From Apium graveolens (lineage: Eukaryota; Streptophyta; Magnoliopsida; Apiales; Apiaceae), in contig NC_133653.1 in assembly GCF_009905375.1 (NCBI RefSeq), forward strand, positions 81,666,911-81,730,910: a stretch of DNA of 64,000 bases, read 5' to 3'. The notes below the pieces were generated by a model. It worked only from the letters and a program-made list of their open reading frames with translations. It searched no databases and was not told where the DNA came from. Shown piece after piece: positions 31,401 to 42,336 of this stretch; position 1 is the stretch's first letter; the number at the start of each line of letters is the position of its first letter. The position numbers were made by a program, and so were the translations under genes.

Positions 31401-32295
31401 CCAGTATATATATGTATATAGGCGTAATCAAATAGGAGCAAAATCGGAAGCGACCAAGCCCATCCGAGCTAGGCGGCGGCTTACCAGAATCGGCTGGAAA
31501 AACAAGAAAATCAAGCGCCGGAAAAATCGAACGAAAACGTAGCCATAAGAACAAGAACGAGAGAATTATGTACCAGGACCCTAAACCCACTCGAAGTCGA
31601 GTGACAATCGAAAAGATGGGACCCGAAAATGGTGAGAGTGAGATCTGAGTGAAAAACAAGGGGATACAGGGGAGGTGTGGTTGTGTGTATATTTATTTGT
31701 TTTGTTTCTGTGTTATTTTTTAAAACCAACCAGCTGCTGCCACGAATCTAAAGCTACATAAAAAATGGAACACGTATCATAGGAGTCGCCATGTGTCCCG
31801 AATTCTGCTCACAAGCCCACGTTTTGACCTGCGTTTTGCGATTTAATGAACCGAGTTGCGGGTAACATAAACTCGTAAAATTACCAAAATAGTTTTAAAA
31901 TTCTCAAAATAATTAAAAACTAATAAAATAAAATTTTCAAAATTTTTAAGTCATTTCTGAATTGCATAACAAACCCGTATTTTTACGATTTAACGAACAA
32001 ACATGCGGATGTATTTAATCCCAAAAATTACAAATAAAATTATAAAGCAATAAAAATGATTTTAGAGATAACCGAAGTATTTATGAAAATAAATCTTGAA
32101 TAAAATCACCTTTAAATATAAAAGTAAAACAACACAACTTCACAACAAATTACACAAATGATACTCGAACACTAACGATCACACATAATTAACAACAAAA
32201 TAATATCCAACTGACAGAACCCATACATATATTTTTAATTATTTAATTATTCAATAATTACATATTTAAATAATAAAAATATACGAGTCGTTATA

Positions 32296-32300
32296 GGTCC
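32296..32300. repeat. Target-site duplication GGTCC, right of solo LTR
   Basis: Matches 15896-15900. The following CACACGGGGCCCAACATGCC continues the repeat block interrupted at 15900. Confidence 0.8.
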
Positions 32301-32547
32301 CACACGGGGCCCAACATGCCACCTCAGATTTGTTTTACATGTCAACATATATTAAATTAAAAAAAATCTAATGCAACACTATGACCTCTACTTTTGCATG
32401 TTGCACAACACTAACAATTATTTGTAACGGTAGCTTCAATGTACTGCAATGCTTTCTCTACTGTGTTGCAATAAACTGAAAATTTTGTAGATAATGCAAC
32501 GCTTTTCCTGCAACGCTAGCTAAAAACCTTTGCCTATGTGCACTTAT
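32301..32547. repeat. Subterminal region with GCAACGCT/GTTGCA words
   Basis: Words ATGCAACRCT, TGTTGCA, GTTGCAATAA and CTGCAACGCT occur in both orientations in about 200 bp before the terminus at 32556, as in CACTA subterminal regions. The same words appear at 15617-15658. Confidence 0.5.
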
Positions 32548-32556
32548 GGCGTAGTG
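32548..32556. repeat. CACTA-like terminus CACTACGCC (reverse strand)
   Basis: GGCGTAGTG ends the subterminal region exactly where the copia pol frame of the next element breaks off. TAA at 32557-32559 is the candidate target duplication. Confidence 0.55.
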
Positions 32557-32575
32557 TAAGTATCACATCACCATC

Positions 32576-33540
32576 TTAAGTCAAGAGAAATCCATAATTT
32601 ATCCCGGGATCATGGTGAATTCTACAAGATCTATGAATAACCCTTGTTTCCTTAACATGATTACTTTCAACATTTTGATGTACATCTTGATCTTGTTCCA
32701 ACTCAGGTTCAATGTTATCATGTGGTTCTCGATCTTCATCAAGATGCATTGTCCTCCCACTGGTTTTCTTAAAAAGTAGTTCTCCCCCAAGAGATACATC
32801 GGTCCAAGCAATAAACACTTTATTCTCGGAAGGATTATAAAAACTATACCTTTTAGTCTCACTTTAGTATCCCATAAAATAACATACATCTAATTTTGGT
32901 CTAAACTTTTCAGATGCTAAACGTTTCACAAACGCTTCACGTCCCCAAAATTTTCATAAATGACATGCTATGACATTTATCAGTCCATATCTCATATGAA
33001 GTCTTTTGAACCACTTTTGTCGGATTCAGTTAAATGTATATACATACGTTTCTAGAGCATAACACCAAAAACTGATTGGAAGATCCTATTGTCTCATCAT
33101 CGATCGCACCATATCCAACAAGCTACGATTTTTCCTCTCAAAATATCTATTCTATTGAGGTGTTTTAGAAGGAGTAAGTTGTGATATAATATCACACTCC
33201 TTTAAGAAACTCTTGAATTTGATGTTTAAGTATTCTCCTCCACAATCTGATTGTAGAACTTTTATACTTTCCCTATTTTCTTTTCTACTTCGGCCTTATA
33301 TTCTTTGAATATTTCAAAAGAATCGGATTAGTTCTTCATAAGATATACATATACATATCTACTGAAATCATCGGTAAATGTTATGAAGTAGTATAAGACA
33401 CCCCTTACCATCGTAAGCATTCGACCATATATATAATTATGTATAAGTCCTAATCGTTTGATGGCCCTTTCACCTGATCTGGTAAAAGAAGCTTTAGTCA
33501 TTTTTCCCATGAGACAAAATTTAAATCTTTTGTATAATTA
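32576..33540 (-). pseudogene. pol: Copia integrase and downstream pol remnant
   Basis: 33510-33328 reads MGKMTKASFTRSGERA followed by YYFITFTDDFSRYVYVYLMK, the start of the copia integrase core. The position of the first catalytic Asp (usually HSDVCGP) reads HNYIYGR, so the active site is lost. 32889-32599, across a frame change, contains the post-integrase segment with SGRTMHLDEDREP and IHRSCRIHHDPGINYGFLL, which precedes RT in this lineage. The remainder is removed by the CACTA end. Confidence 0.7.
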
Positions 33541-33899
33541 AAATCAAACTTATCCAAGTATCCATTTGTATATAACTCATAAATATATTTCTCATTAATA
33601 TGGCTTAAACGACAATGCTAGAGGTAATGTTTTATTTGAGTCATCTTAGAACATATAAATTGTTAACTAATTGTGCAATATTATAAGCCTTATCATTAAA
33701 AAAGAATAAAAAAATGTTGTTTATTTAATTAAAATGAAAATATTTCTTGTCTTGACAAGAAATTGATATAATATACCGTTAAAAGCAGGCACACAATAAC
33801 AATTTATTAAGTTCTCAATCTCGTATTATGGGAAAAATTAGGTATCAAGTTCCTCCAACTAGAGCAACAACTTTTCTCCAGTTCTAACCCGATAACTGA

Positions 33900-34700
33900 A
33901 GCTTGACCATTTCTGGTCTTCTTCTTTCGATCTTCCAAACAAGCTCGACAATTTAACTTCCAATCATCCAGTTATTTCCACAGAAGTGACAATCATCTCC
34001 TTTAGTAACACCACTATCAGGCTTTAAAAGCCCTTTGGGATTGGACTTTGGTTTGGCACCGAATAAGATTAAATCTTCACCTTGACTGTCCACTATCTTC
34101 TACCACTTGCATTCCATGTTTACACCATTAATATGGACGTAGTTCATGCCTATACTATGTTATTTTCAGCAGTTCTAAACATGTGTAGTAACTCAGTAGG
34201 TGTTTTTTCTATTTCATCCATTTTGTTATAACAAACCGAGAACAAAAGTTGTTCAAAGATTGCTTGATCAAATCAAGTCGAGTCTCTAGATCAATCTTAA
34301 AACCCAAAATATCAAGGTATGTATACCTATCATCTTTAGAACATGTGGTCCAACTGGATATCATTCTCCCATTAATGTAAAATTATAGTACCTAATTAAT
34401 ATTGTCAAATCTTTCTAACAGGCATATCCTTCAAACATCTTTTGAAGGTGCTCAATCACATCATAAGCATCACTATGCTCTTTTTGCTTCTAAATTTCGG
34501 CACTCATAATTGCAAGCATGAGACGTGAAATATCGTTTGCATAATCAATTTGCTTCAGATAAGCATTTTGTTCAGCACATGTTTCATTCTCAGCTAGAAG
34601 AAATAAGGGAGGGGTTTGAGTGACATCTTTGAACCTGAGGACAATCCTCAAGTTCCCATGTCAGTCGAGGAAATTATTTCATGCCAGCTTGTCTTTCTCA
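33900..34700 (-). pseudogene. gag: Copia gag remnant
   Basis: Minus-strand reading near 34560-34430 gives MLAIMSAEI, a stop, then KEHSDAYDVIEHLQKMFEGYA, typical copia gag. Around 34060-33960 a basic stretch KPKSNPKGLLKPDSG leads to GDDCHFCG, the beginning of a CCHC knuckle whose second half is not preserved. Multiple stops. Confidence 0.65.
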
Positions 34701-34760
34701 AGGACTATTACATATAGAAGTTATTTGTGTTATTTGTCATTTGATATCTACAATATTACA

Positions 34761-36059
34761 ATGCAAAAAATGAATTATTCTACAGGTGATCATTAGATTA
34801 TGTTCAAGTTACTATTCATATATATTCAAAATATTTATATCTCCCACTATTTTTATCAAATCAATAGCCCTAACTATTAATTCGGAAAGAATATCTTCTA
34901 TATCCTTTCTATTAAGCCAAGATCCATATTTCACCAAGCGTTAGGTCAGCTTTGGCTTTTCTCCTAAAATATGATTATTTAGGTAGACAATATTTGTCAA
35001 TTATATCAACTATATAACTCTTGGATAGCTTGGTGGAACAATATTTGTTCATATTTATTTAATAAATCTCGCCAAACTCTATGCCTCTTAGTTCACAATC
35101 CTATTGTGGTAACTTAGTTAAATCAAACCATAGTAAAAAAGTATCAATATACTTCAACACATCTCCCACGATAGATGGGAGTACTTCTTTTTGGAAAACC
35201 CACTCCTTAACGATCTAGGGGTTAACACATTGGACTCATTGGAAGGCATCTGATCAACTTAATATTAACTTTATGATTTTGTTAATTTTAAAATGATCAT
35301 GATCCCATCATAAAAAGATTCCCAATTTTTCCTTGAATAAAATACTTTAAATCAATATTTGTCAATGGTTTGATTTCCAGGTAGTGAAGGAGTCAAAACG
35401 GTCTCTCTTAAAACCCACAACCTTACAAGTTCAATGGACTCGCTTTTGACAAAATCGCCCCATGTCAGAAATAAAGAAGATTAGTATTTTTATTCCGTGT
35501 TTCATAAACATGAGAATCTCATAATCGTTTGTTCATTTAAAATCTTGAATCGTTACAGATTTTATCTTGGTTAGCAAGAATGGCATGGGTGTTGTATCTA
35601 ATACATATATTTTTATTCTAATTAAGCATGCATCATTAAAATACTCTACACATACATTCATCATATGAGCATATATATGTAAAGTGCAATTAAGTAAACG
35701 TGGTTCGTTATGTCTTCATCCTATGTGATCTTCATCAAGATAATGACAAAGATCTAGGTCAATCTAAGCTTGAAAATAAATAATAGCGAACTATTACATG
35801 TCTTCTTTATTGAATTGTCTTTTCCTTTTATTGCTTCCTTGTATGGCCTCCATGGGGGATTACCCTTCCTTGATATTAAATCTTCATGTCTTCATGTATA
35901 TTACAAGAATAAAATATAAAAACTAATCTAATGAACTTACAAGAAGAACTCGAGTTTTATTCGAGATTTATAATTACAAGATAGAACGACATGCAAGCCA
36001 TATTTAAAAAATCAAAATCATTAACATAAGGTCATAAGCCATAGCCATAAACATCTCTC
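34761..36059. other. Unassigned AT-rich stretch
   Basis: No frame or domain. By position it could hold the leader and 5' LTR of the minus-strand copia, but neither an initiator-Met primer site nor paired LTR ends were recognised. Confidence 0.3.
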
Positions 36060-36880
36060 TATCCAGTTTTCAAACCACTTACATATCTCTTTCAAAACAG
36101 TTCTATCACAGCACACCTTCCAAAACATTTAAATTTTTTTCAAAATTTAGAGATAGACATTTTCAGAAGTTACTTTTCCCCCAAAACATAAGTTAACAAA
36201 ACAATATGAACACATAGGATATGTAACTGTAAACGTTATGTTCCAGTATGTAATTTAAATCAGCAATTATTCATATATTATTGAACCATAAAGACATGGT
36301 CAACGGTACTTGCCTTGCAGAGCTTTACAACTATTTTTGATTGACCTTGAACTGATTTGGACACTCGACTTATCGACTTACTATTTGACTATCCTGGATC
36401 CGACCTCGACACTCAGGCCCTTCGATTGGAACCTTGCGGAGCTTGTCAACTGATCACTAGGTTATCATTAGTCCAACGCCAACTCTCGGCCTTCCGACTA
36501 GAATCTAAAGAGTTGAAATACCCTAAGTTAGACATTCGATTATGCTTGACATATCATCATTAAAAATCTATCCATACGTTAACAAAACCCGACTCGTAAC
36601 ATATGCATTATTGCAATACACTTATCAGCTAGGGTTCACGTTCTCGAAAATTGGTTCAGTGTTCGCTTTTAGAAAATACGTATACTCGTCATTTTATGAA
36701 ATTAGGGTTATTTGTTTTGGCAAAATATTTATCTCAGCATACAATCAGGTTACGCATAAAATATATATAGATATATTTATATATATTCGCTACGTCCCGA
36801 TAGTTACCGGATACGCTGCCTTATTTCCGTAATTTGATTTCCCGGAAATCGGGCAGCACTTCCTTTATTTATCGGACTAT
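36060..36880 (-). mobile_element. Second fragment of the solo-LTR family, left part
   Basis: Closely matches 16837-17537 plus 30681-30797 of the first solo LTR (shared landmarks TTGATTGACCTTGAAC, CACTAGGTTATCATTAGTCC, GATTTCCCGGAAATCGGGC). It runs through the Tat insertion point without interruption, giving an empty-site control for that insertion. Truncated on the left; interrupted at 36881 by the Athila element. Confidence 0.85.
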
Positions 36881-38268
36881 TGTTAGGCACAAAGCATGCG
36901 CTAAATAAATCACGCAAGTATACGCGTTTGCAAGTAATATAGAATGATATCTAATTCATTCCCACAGAGACTCTAATTAATTATATTCAATTAACACTTA
37001 CTCACCAATGTATGATTATTCTTCAATACCAAGATAATAACAATTAAGGTTGGTTAACTAATAATTACTATGAGAATTAAACACTTAAATTAACAATATT
37101 AAACACAAATGAGATCATAACTTCATTGCTACTTCATTCAATAGTTATTGTTATTACCCTTAGCACGTAATGGTGATTATATTAATCGAACAACACGAAA
37201 CTGATAAACGCCAACTTTCGTTGTACGAATATCATTCTACCAAGCATCCACAATTAAGATAGAAGTTCAATAGGCATCAATTATGTTGAGACCCTATATG
37301 TCTACAGAATTTGACAACATAATGATTTAAGCGCAAGTTATTGATGAAGATTACACAGGGCAAGTAAAACGGTTAGAGTTACCCACTAATCATGCATACA
37401 ATACACGAACCTAAGCTAGCATGGCAAGTTCTAAATCTCAAGATTCACTGTCGCTTCACAAGAGATTAACAGGCTATCTTACATATTCGCAACGCAGATA
37501 AGACAAATAAGCACAACCTATGCTAGATATCATACAATCACCACATACCAAGGTATTAAACAATTAACTAAAAAAATCCATAGTAAATCCGCTAGGATCC
37601 CATGATCACGATTAGCCTATAATAGAACTCGTCGTCACCATGGGTTCATATGAAAGCATGATAAAAACACAACGATATAAACTAATAAAAATACTTAATA
37701 AATAATGAAGTACATCACAAGAGTATTAAGGTTCAAAGCATAAAGAAAACTAGCATCCACTGTTACAACGAATTAAAGAATCATAAGATAAACGTATGCT
37801 TCCTCTTCTTCGTTGTTGCGTGCTAAAACGGTCTTCTCAATCTTCTTGCCTTCGCTCTCGATAAAGAAAACGTCTTCCCACAAGGTTTATATAATAACCC
37901 AAAAGAACCAACGTCAACAGAAGCCCAATCGTAATAGAATTATAAAATCCAGATTCTGAAAATACGCACCCAGGCGGCCGCCTGCATCCTCCACGCGGGC
38001 GCCTGCTCCCATCAGGCGGGCGCCTGCAACTTTTCTGGAAAAATCCTTGGTTTGCTTCTGTTTTTGCTGATTTTTTCGCTCATCATCCCTAGACTAATCC
38101 CAAGCACTTCCTTAAGCTTATTTTGATGAAATCCACATATCTAAGCAACTTATACCCTGAAATGCAAAAAATACTCGAAAATGCGTCAAATACACAAAAT
38201 ACTCGAGTTCAAGACACCAATTCAAGCCGTTATGAGACGCTCTAAGTGGTATAAAATGCCACTTATCA
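36881..38268 (-). repeat. Athila 3' LTR (left copy, complete)
   Basis: 1388 bp; on the minus strand it begins TGATAAGTGGCATTTTATAC and ends GTGCCTAACA. It contains GC-rich imperfect palindromes of the GCAGGCGGGCGCCTGC type at about 37972-38030. Confidence 0.92.
37970..38032. repeat. GC-rich palindromes in the Athila LTR
   Basis: CAGGCGGCCGCCTG, GCGGGCGCCTGC and CAGGCGGGCGCCTGC occur in 60 bp of otherwise AT-rich sequence. Related copies are at 40868-40906 (internal region) and 47594-47638 (other LTR). Confidence 0.8.
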
Positions 38269-38281
38269 TACCCCCAAACTT
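38269..38281 (-). other. Polypurine tract of the Athila element
   Basis: Minus strand AAGTTTGGGGGTA directly before the LTR start TGATAAG. Confidence 0.85.
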
Positions 38282-39437
38282 AAATCGATGCTTGTCCTCA
38301 AGGTCATAGACTCAAACTCAGAATAAAACATGCATGAATGCAAACTATATGAATGCAGCGATCCCCATCCCGATGACTAAACAAACCAACACATGACATA
38401 TCAAAAAATGCAATTAGGCGACTAAAGATCAATCAAATCACGCAAGCTAATATATAACTAGAAACGTGGTGTGTGCGAATGCTTAACAGATATGCTTCAA
38501 AACTAAATCAATCACCATAACTTAATTATCCTCAAGGCAATCACAAACTTATACGAAGAATATATTCTAGACACAAAATGACTTATAACACTAAGAGATT
38601 ATTGGAGTTTATTACGGAATCATGCTTTTATTCAACACATATAACAAATGCTTATTTGATCGTGTAATAAGTGAGGTCCACAAAAGACTTATGCAATGGT
38701 ACCCATTTAGCGAGCATTAGGTTAGAGGATCCCAGACTATAAAAGCCTTAGGTCACTAGGCACAAAGTCCCCTAAGAACTTAATAACTCGAATACCAAAG
38801 AGCTCACTCATGATCAATTGTGCATTAAACCATATATTTTTCTTTTCTTTTCTTTTTTTTCTCTTTTCTTTTTATTTTTTTTCAATTTCTGAGCAAGTGC
38901 GTTTCGCTCCATCTTGTTCAACCCTAGACTACTCGTATACAACTAGCAATGAATTCCAAAAAAAAAAATCCAATTTTTATCTTTTCATGTCTTTTATCAT
39001 TAAGAGCCTATCATGCATTCTAAGCATAAGCAATAGATTAACCTCAAAAACCATCAAACCATGACAATAATCTAGTCCTTAATCATACTCTAAGACTTAG
39101 TGAAATTACAAGTATTTCTAGCATGCATGCCAACCTAACAAGATTCAACATCACTCTATCGCTATCATTACACTCACATCAATATCACATATTAATCGGT
39201 AAAGCAACACAAAGGGATCATGGTATATGCATGAGTTATATGACATGATAATTCAAGCAATAAAATAAAAAAACTATATAAAAAACTATATGGCAAAAAT
39301 ATGTAACTAAATGAACTAAACTATCATGAATATGCAACTACATGACACACACACAAATATGTTCCTTAACTACCACCCCCAAACATAAAATCTTCACTAT
39401 CCCCAGTGAAGGTAATAGAAAGGAACACATGGTATAC
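38282..39437 (-). other. Athila 3' untranslated region
   Basis: No frame; contains a 50-bp T/C tract at about 38834-38885 (purine tract on the element strand). Confidence 0.5.
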
Positions 39438-40621
39438 CTACTCAGACGAATCATCATCATCACCCTCAGAGGGTGGGGTGTCAGGAGGTGGATAAGAAGA
39501 ATCCTCACCGAAAACGGGCCACTGGATGTCAGCTCCAAGGCCTCTAAATGCAGTCCCAAGTGCTTGGGTGAGCTCCTGCACAAACTGACTCTGCGACTCA
39601 TACATCGCATCCATCCTCCTGGAAAGCTTTTGGTACTGGACATCAGCCAATCCCAAACCATCTCCTCCCTGGGCTCTCAAAGAACCTGCCTCTCCCTGAT
39701 CCTGACTGGACCTAGCCATGGTATCACCAGCTGCTGAAACTCCTCCTGGGAGGTGATATCCCAAACCATGTGACTCGGGCTCTCCACCCATCCACTCCTG
39801 CATCGCATTCAACGTCGATGAATCAATAGGAGCGGCCGGCCTCTGCAGCTGCTTATAAGAAGGTCACTGGACTCCACATGCCTTGCAAAGCTTTGTGACA
39901 ATAGAGGCATACGGGATAGAGTACTGCGATTTCCCCTAAAAAACTTCAAAATCCCTTGGTAGATGTACTCACCAAGGTCCACATAATATTCATCATTCAG
40001 AATTTCCCATAACAACCTCGTCCTCTCCACTGTAACCTCATATGCATGCACAAAAGAAAGAAAATTAGCACACATAAATGCATTCCAAACACGAGCATAC
40101 CTGTTCATCGCGACAGCAGGGAAATTACGATATTCGCTGGTTCCCCTTTTGAACTTCCACACTGTGCCCGGCCGACAGAGAGTAGCAATAATCAAGTCCA
40201 TATCAAAGTCCTCAGGGGACTTTTCATTCCAATGCTCCTCTTATGGTTTCCTTTGTCGCTGTCCAATTATCCAGCGAATCGCCTTGGGCTGATAATCAAC
40301 AGTAAGCCCACGAACAACAGAAAACCCTTTCTTGTCGGCCTTGGCATTCACATAAAACTCGCGAACGATACTCATCGGAACCGTCTCAAGTGACTCATAG
40401 AATGTAATTCATCCCTTCTCAGCAATTATCGGTAACAAATCACCATCCCTCCCTGATGGCAAGAACCCCCTCTCCCTCATAATAGCCTTAGTCAAAAGCT
40501 TGGTGTACTCTTCTTCAGCAACCCCATCCAATAATCGGGGCCTCGCAGCAGTGTTCCTCGAAGAATCAGCAGTTGAAATGGTGTTGTTGCTCCCTACAGT
40601 TCGTGATCTCTTTGGGGCCAT
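39438..40621 (-). pseudogene. Additional ORF of the Athila element (env-like position), broken
   Basis: Starts with MAPKRSRTVGSN at 40621. The conserved block SIVREFYVNAKADKKG and VVRGLTVDYQPKAIRWIIG (about 40370-40270) matches the plant 'putative transposon protein' domain common in Athila-related ORFs; further on come VWNAFMCANFLSF and a low-complexity acidic C-terminus (SEGDDDD) ending at 39438. In-frame stops near 40409 and 40235 and a frame change near 39810 break it. It occupies the position of the proposed Athila env-like gene, but I see no signal peptide or membrane segment. Function unknown. Confidence 0.7.
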
Positions 40622-40867
40622 GAAAGCTGAGAATAAGAGTTGGAGAGTTTGTGTTTGGTGTGTAGGAGAGATTTTGTAGAGTTGAAAGTGTATGGAGAGG
40701 TTATATATATATAGCAAGATTAGGGGTTCAATTTGATTAGGAGTGGGGATTGTGGCTAATATTGGGGAAGAAATCGTGGGTTAATGAGGTAATGGGTGCT
40801 GTGGTTTTTATTTTTGGTTTTTGTGTTTTTTTATATAGGCTGAAAATGATTTTTCAAAATTCAGGGG

Positions 40868-40910
40868 TGCAGGCGGTCGCCTGATCCTAGCAGGCGGGCG
40901 CCTGCAAGGC
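40868..40910. repeat. GC-rich palindromes between Athila integrase and extra ORF
   Basis: GCAGGCGGTCGCCTG and GCAGGCGGGCGCCTGCAAGG, the same words as in the LTR, about 2.9 kb away from it. Confidence 0.75.
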
Positions 40911-41094
40911 TTCTGGGGTTTTTGGATAAAGTACTAAATTCTAAGGTGTCCTATGGTCTCATATCTTGGGTTGCCTCCCAAGAAGCACTTCTTTTACGTC
41001 ATTAGCTTGACGTAGAGTAATGCGATCAAGTTGACAATAAAATGGCACTAACCACTTCACGGTTTGCCGTATCCCCATAATAGTGCTTCAATCT

Positions 41095-42336
41095 CTAACC
41101 ATTTACTTTGAATGTTTGGCCCGGATCGTTCTCAAAAATCTCCGTCGCTCCATGTGGAAACACAATTTTATTGATAAATGGTCCAGACCACCTTGATTTC
41201 AACTTTCCAGGAAAAAGTCGGAAATAAGAGTTGAATAGAAGAACGTGTTGCCCCGGCATGAATGACTTAGGTGATAGCTTCCTATCATGCCACCTTTTTA
41301 CCTTTTCCTTGTACATTTTGTTGTTTTCGTATGCCTGAAGTCGAAATTCATCAAGTTCATTTAACTGAAGCATTCGCTTCTTCCCAGCTGCATCTAGATC
41401 AAGGTTTAACTTCTTCAATGCCTAATAAGCCTTATGCTCAAGCTCCGTAGGTAAATGACATCCCTTACCATAGACAAGTTGAAACAGGGACATCCCAAGT
41501 GGAGTCTTTTATGCTGTTCTAGAAGCCCAAACAGCTTCATCGAGCTTCAAAGACCAATCTTTCCTTGACGGACAAATGACTTTCTCTAGAATGTGCTTGA
41601 TCTCTCTATTAGACACTTCAGCTTGACCATTAGTTTGCGGATGATAGGAAGTAGCAATTCGATGATTCACATTGTAGCGTTGAATCATAGAAGTGAACTT
41701 AAGATTGCAGAAATGCGACCCTTCATCACTTATGATAACTCGTGGTGTTCCAAACCTTGTGAATATCTGCTTATGAAGAAAACTCAACTTTACCTTTGCA
41801 TCATTAGTCGGTAGAGCTTTGACTTCTACCCATTTCGAGACATAATCGACTGTCAGCAAGATGTACTGATTATTGCAGGACGAGATAAATGGTCCCATGA
41901 AATTAATTCCCCAAGCATCGAAGACCTCAACTTCTAGCATCACATTTAAAGGCATCTCATCCTTTCTGGTAAGATTCTCAACTCTTTGGCAATGATCACA
42001 CCTTAAAATGAACTGATGTGCATCCTTAAACAACGTAGGTCAGAAAAAACCTGCTTGAAGAATACGAGTTGCTGTCTTTTCACCACCATAATGTCCACCA
42101 TAAACTGTGGAATGACAGTCTCGTAATATCCCCTCTGTCTCACAAAATAAGATATATCTCCTGATTATCTGGTCAGCTTCTTGTCTAAACAAATATGGTT
42201 TATCCCACATGTACCACTTCACCTCATACAGAAACGTCTTCTTTTGAGCCGCATTCATATTAGGAGGCATTATATTTCTAACAAGATAGTTCACAATGTC
42301 TGCGAACCATGGCTCTTCCTCTTGAATTACAAACAA
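41095..42336 (-). pseudogene. pol: Athila integrase
   Basis: 42336-42040 holds the N-terminal part with CHSTVYGGHYGGEKTATRIL (first zinc ligands), continuing across a stop near 42036 into RCDHCQRVENL. The core shows the first catalytic position as WGINFMGPF: the Asp codon is AAT (Asn) at 41902-41904. The second Asp is present in VIISDEGSHF and the Glu in NGQAEVSNRE. After a further break near 41509 the C-terminal part (WHDRKLSPKSFMPGQHVLLF, SGPFINKIVFPHGATEI) runs to 41095. Integration activity is excluded in this copy. Confidence 0.85.

Larger units (their letters stand above)
15901..32295 (-). mobile_element. Solo gypsy LTR (about 3.26 kb), interrupted by the Tat element
   Basis: Outside the nested element (17543-30675 plus one 5-bp duplication) the parts join into about 3257 bp with no coding frame. 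It starts AGTGACGGCCTC and ends GAGTCGTTATA, i.e. on the minus strand TATAACGAC ... GTCACT, close to TGTAACGAC ... GTCACA with one change at each end. The start resembles that of the chromovirus LTRs at 48041 and 57315 (a CCCGGGTCAGAAG-like block at the same place), so a related gypsy family is inferred. GGTCC duplications flank it, showing loss of the internal region by LTR-LTR recombination. Confidence 0.75.
15600..32556. mobile_element. CACTA-like element, right end, split by a solo LTR
   Basis: 15600-15900 and 32301-32556 join across the solo LTR at the GGTCC duplication and share composition (GGTCCCAC, GGGCCCAACATGCCACNTCAG). The rejoined stretch ends at 32556 in ...GGCGTAGTG, which on the other strand begins CACTACGCC, a CACTA-type terminus. 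It is flanked inward by GCAACGCT/GTTGCA words in both orientations. The left end is not identified; the 7833 terminus differs after CACTAC and so probably belongs to another element. Confidence 0.45.
32557..34760 (-). mobile_element. Decayed Ty1/copia element, minus strand
   Basis: Minus-strand copia traces in the order gag (34700-33900), integrase (33540-33328) and post-integrase region (32889-32576). It is cut at 32557 by the CACTA-like terminus before RT. Stops and frame changes occur every 50-100 codons, so it is older than the other elements. No primer site or LTR could be fixed on the right. Confidence 0.75.

Noticed and set aside
7833..32556. A single 24.7-kb CACTA element bounded by the ends at 7833 and 32556
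   Set aside because: Termini diverge after CACTAC, subterminal motifs differ, and flanking trinucleotides (AGT versus TAA) do not match. Kept only as an unlikely alternative.
39438..40621. Athila extra ORF as a true envelope gene
   Set aside because: No signal peptide, membrane anchor or cleavage site is visible; the recognised domain is the plant 'putative transposon protein' type.
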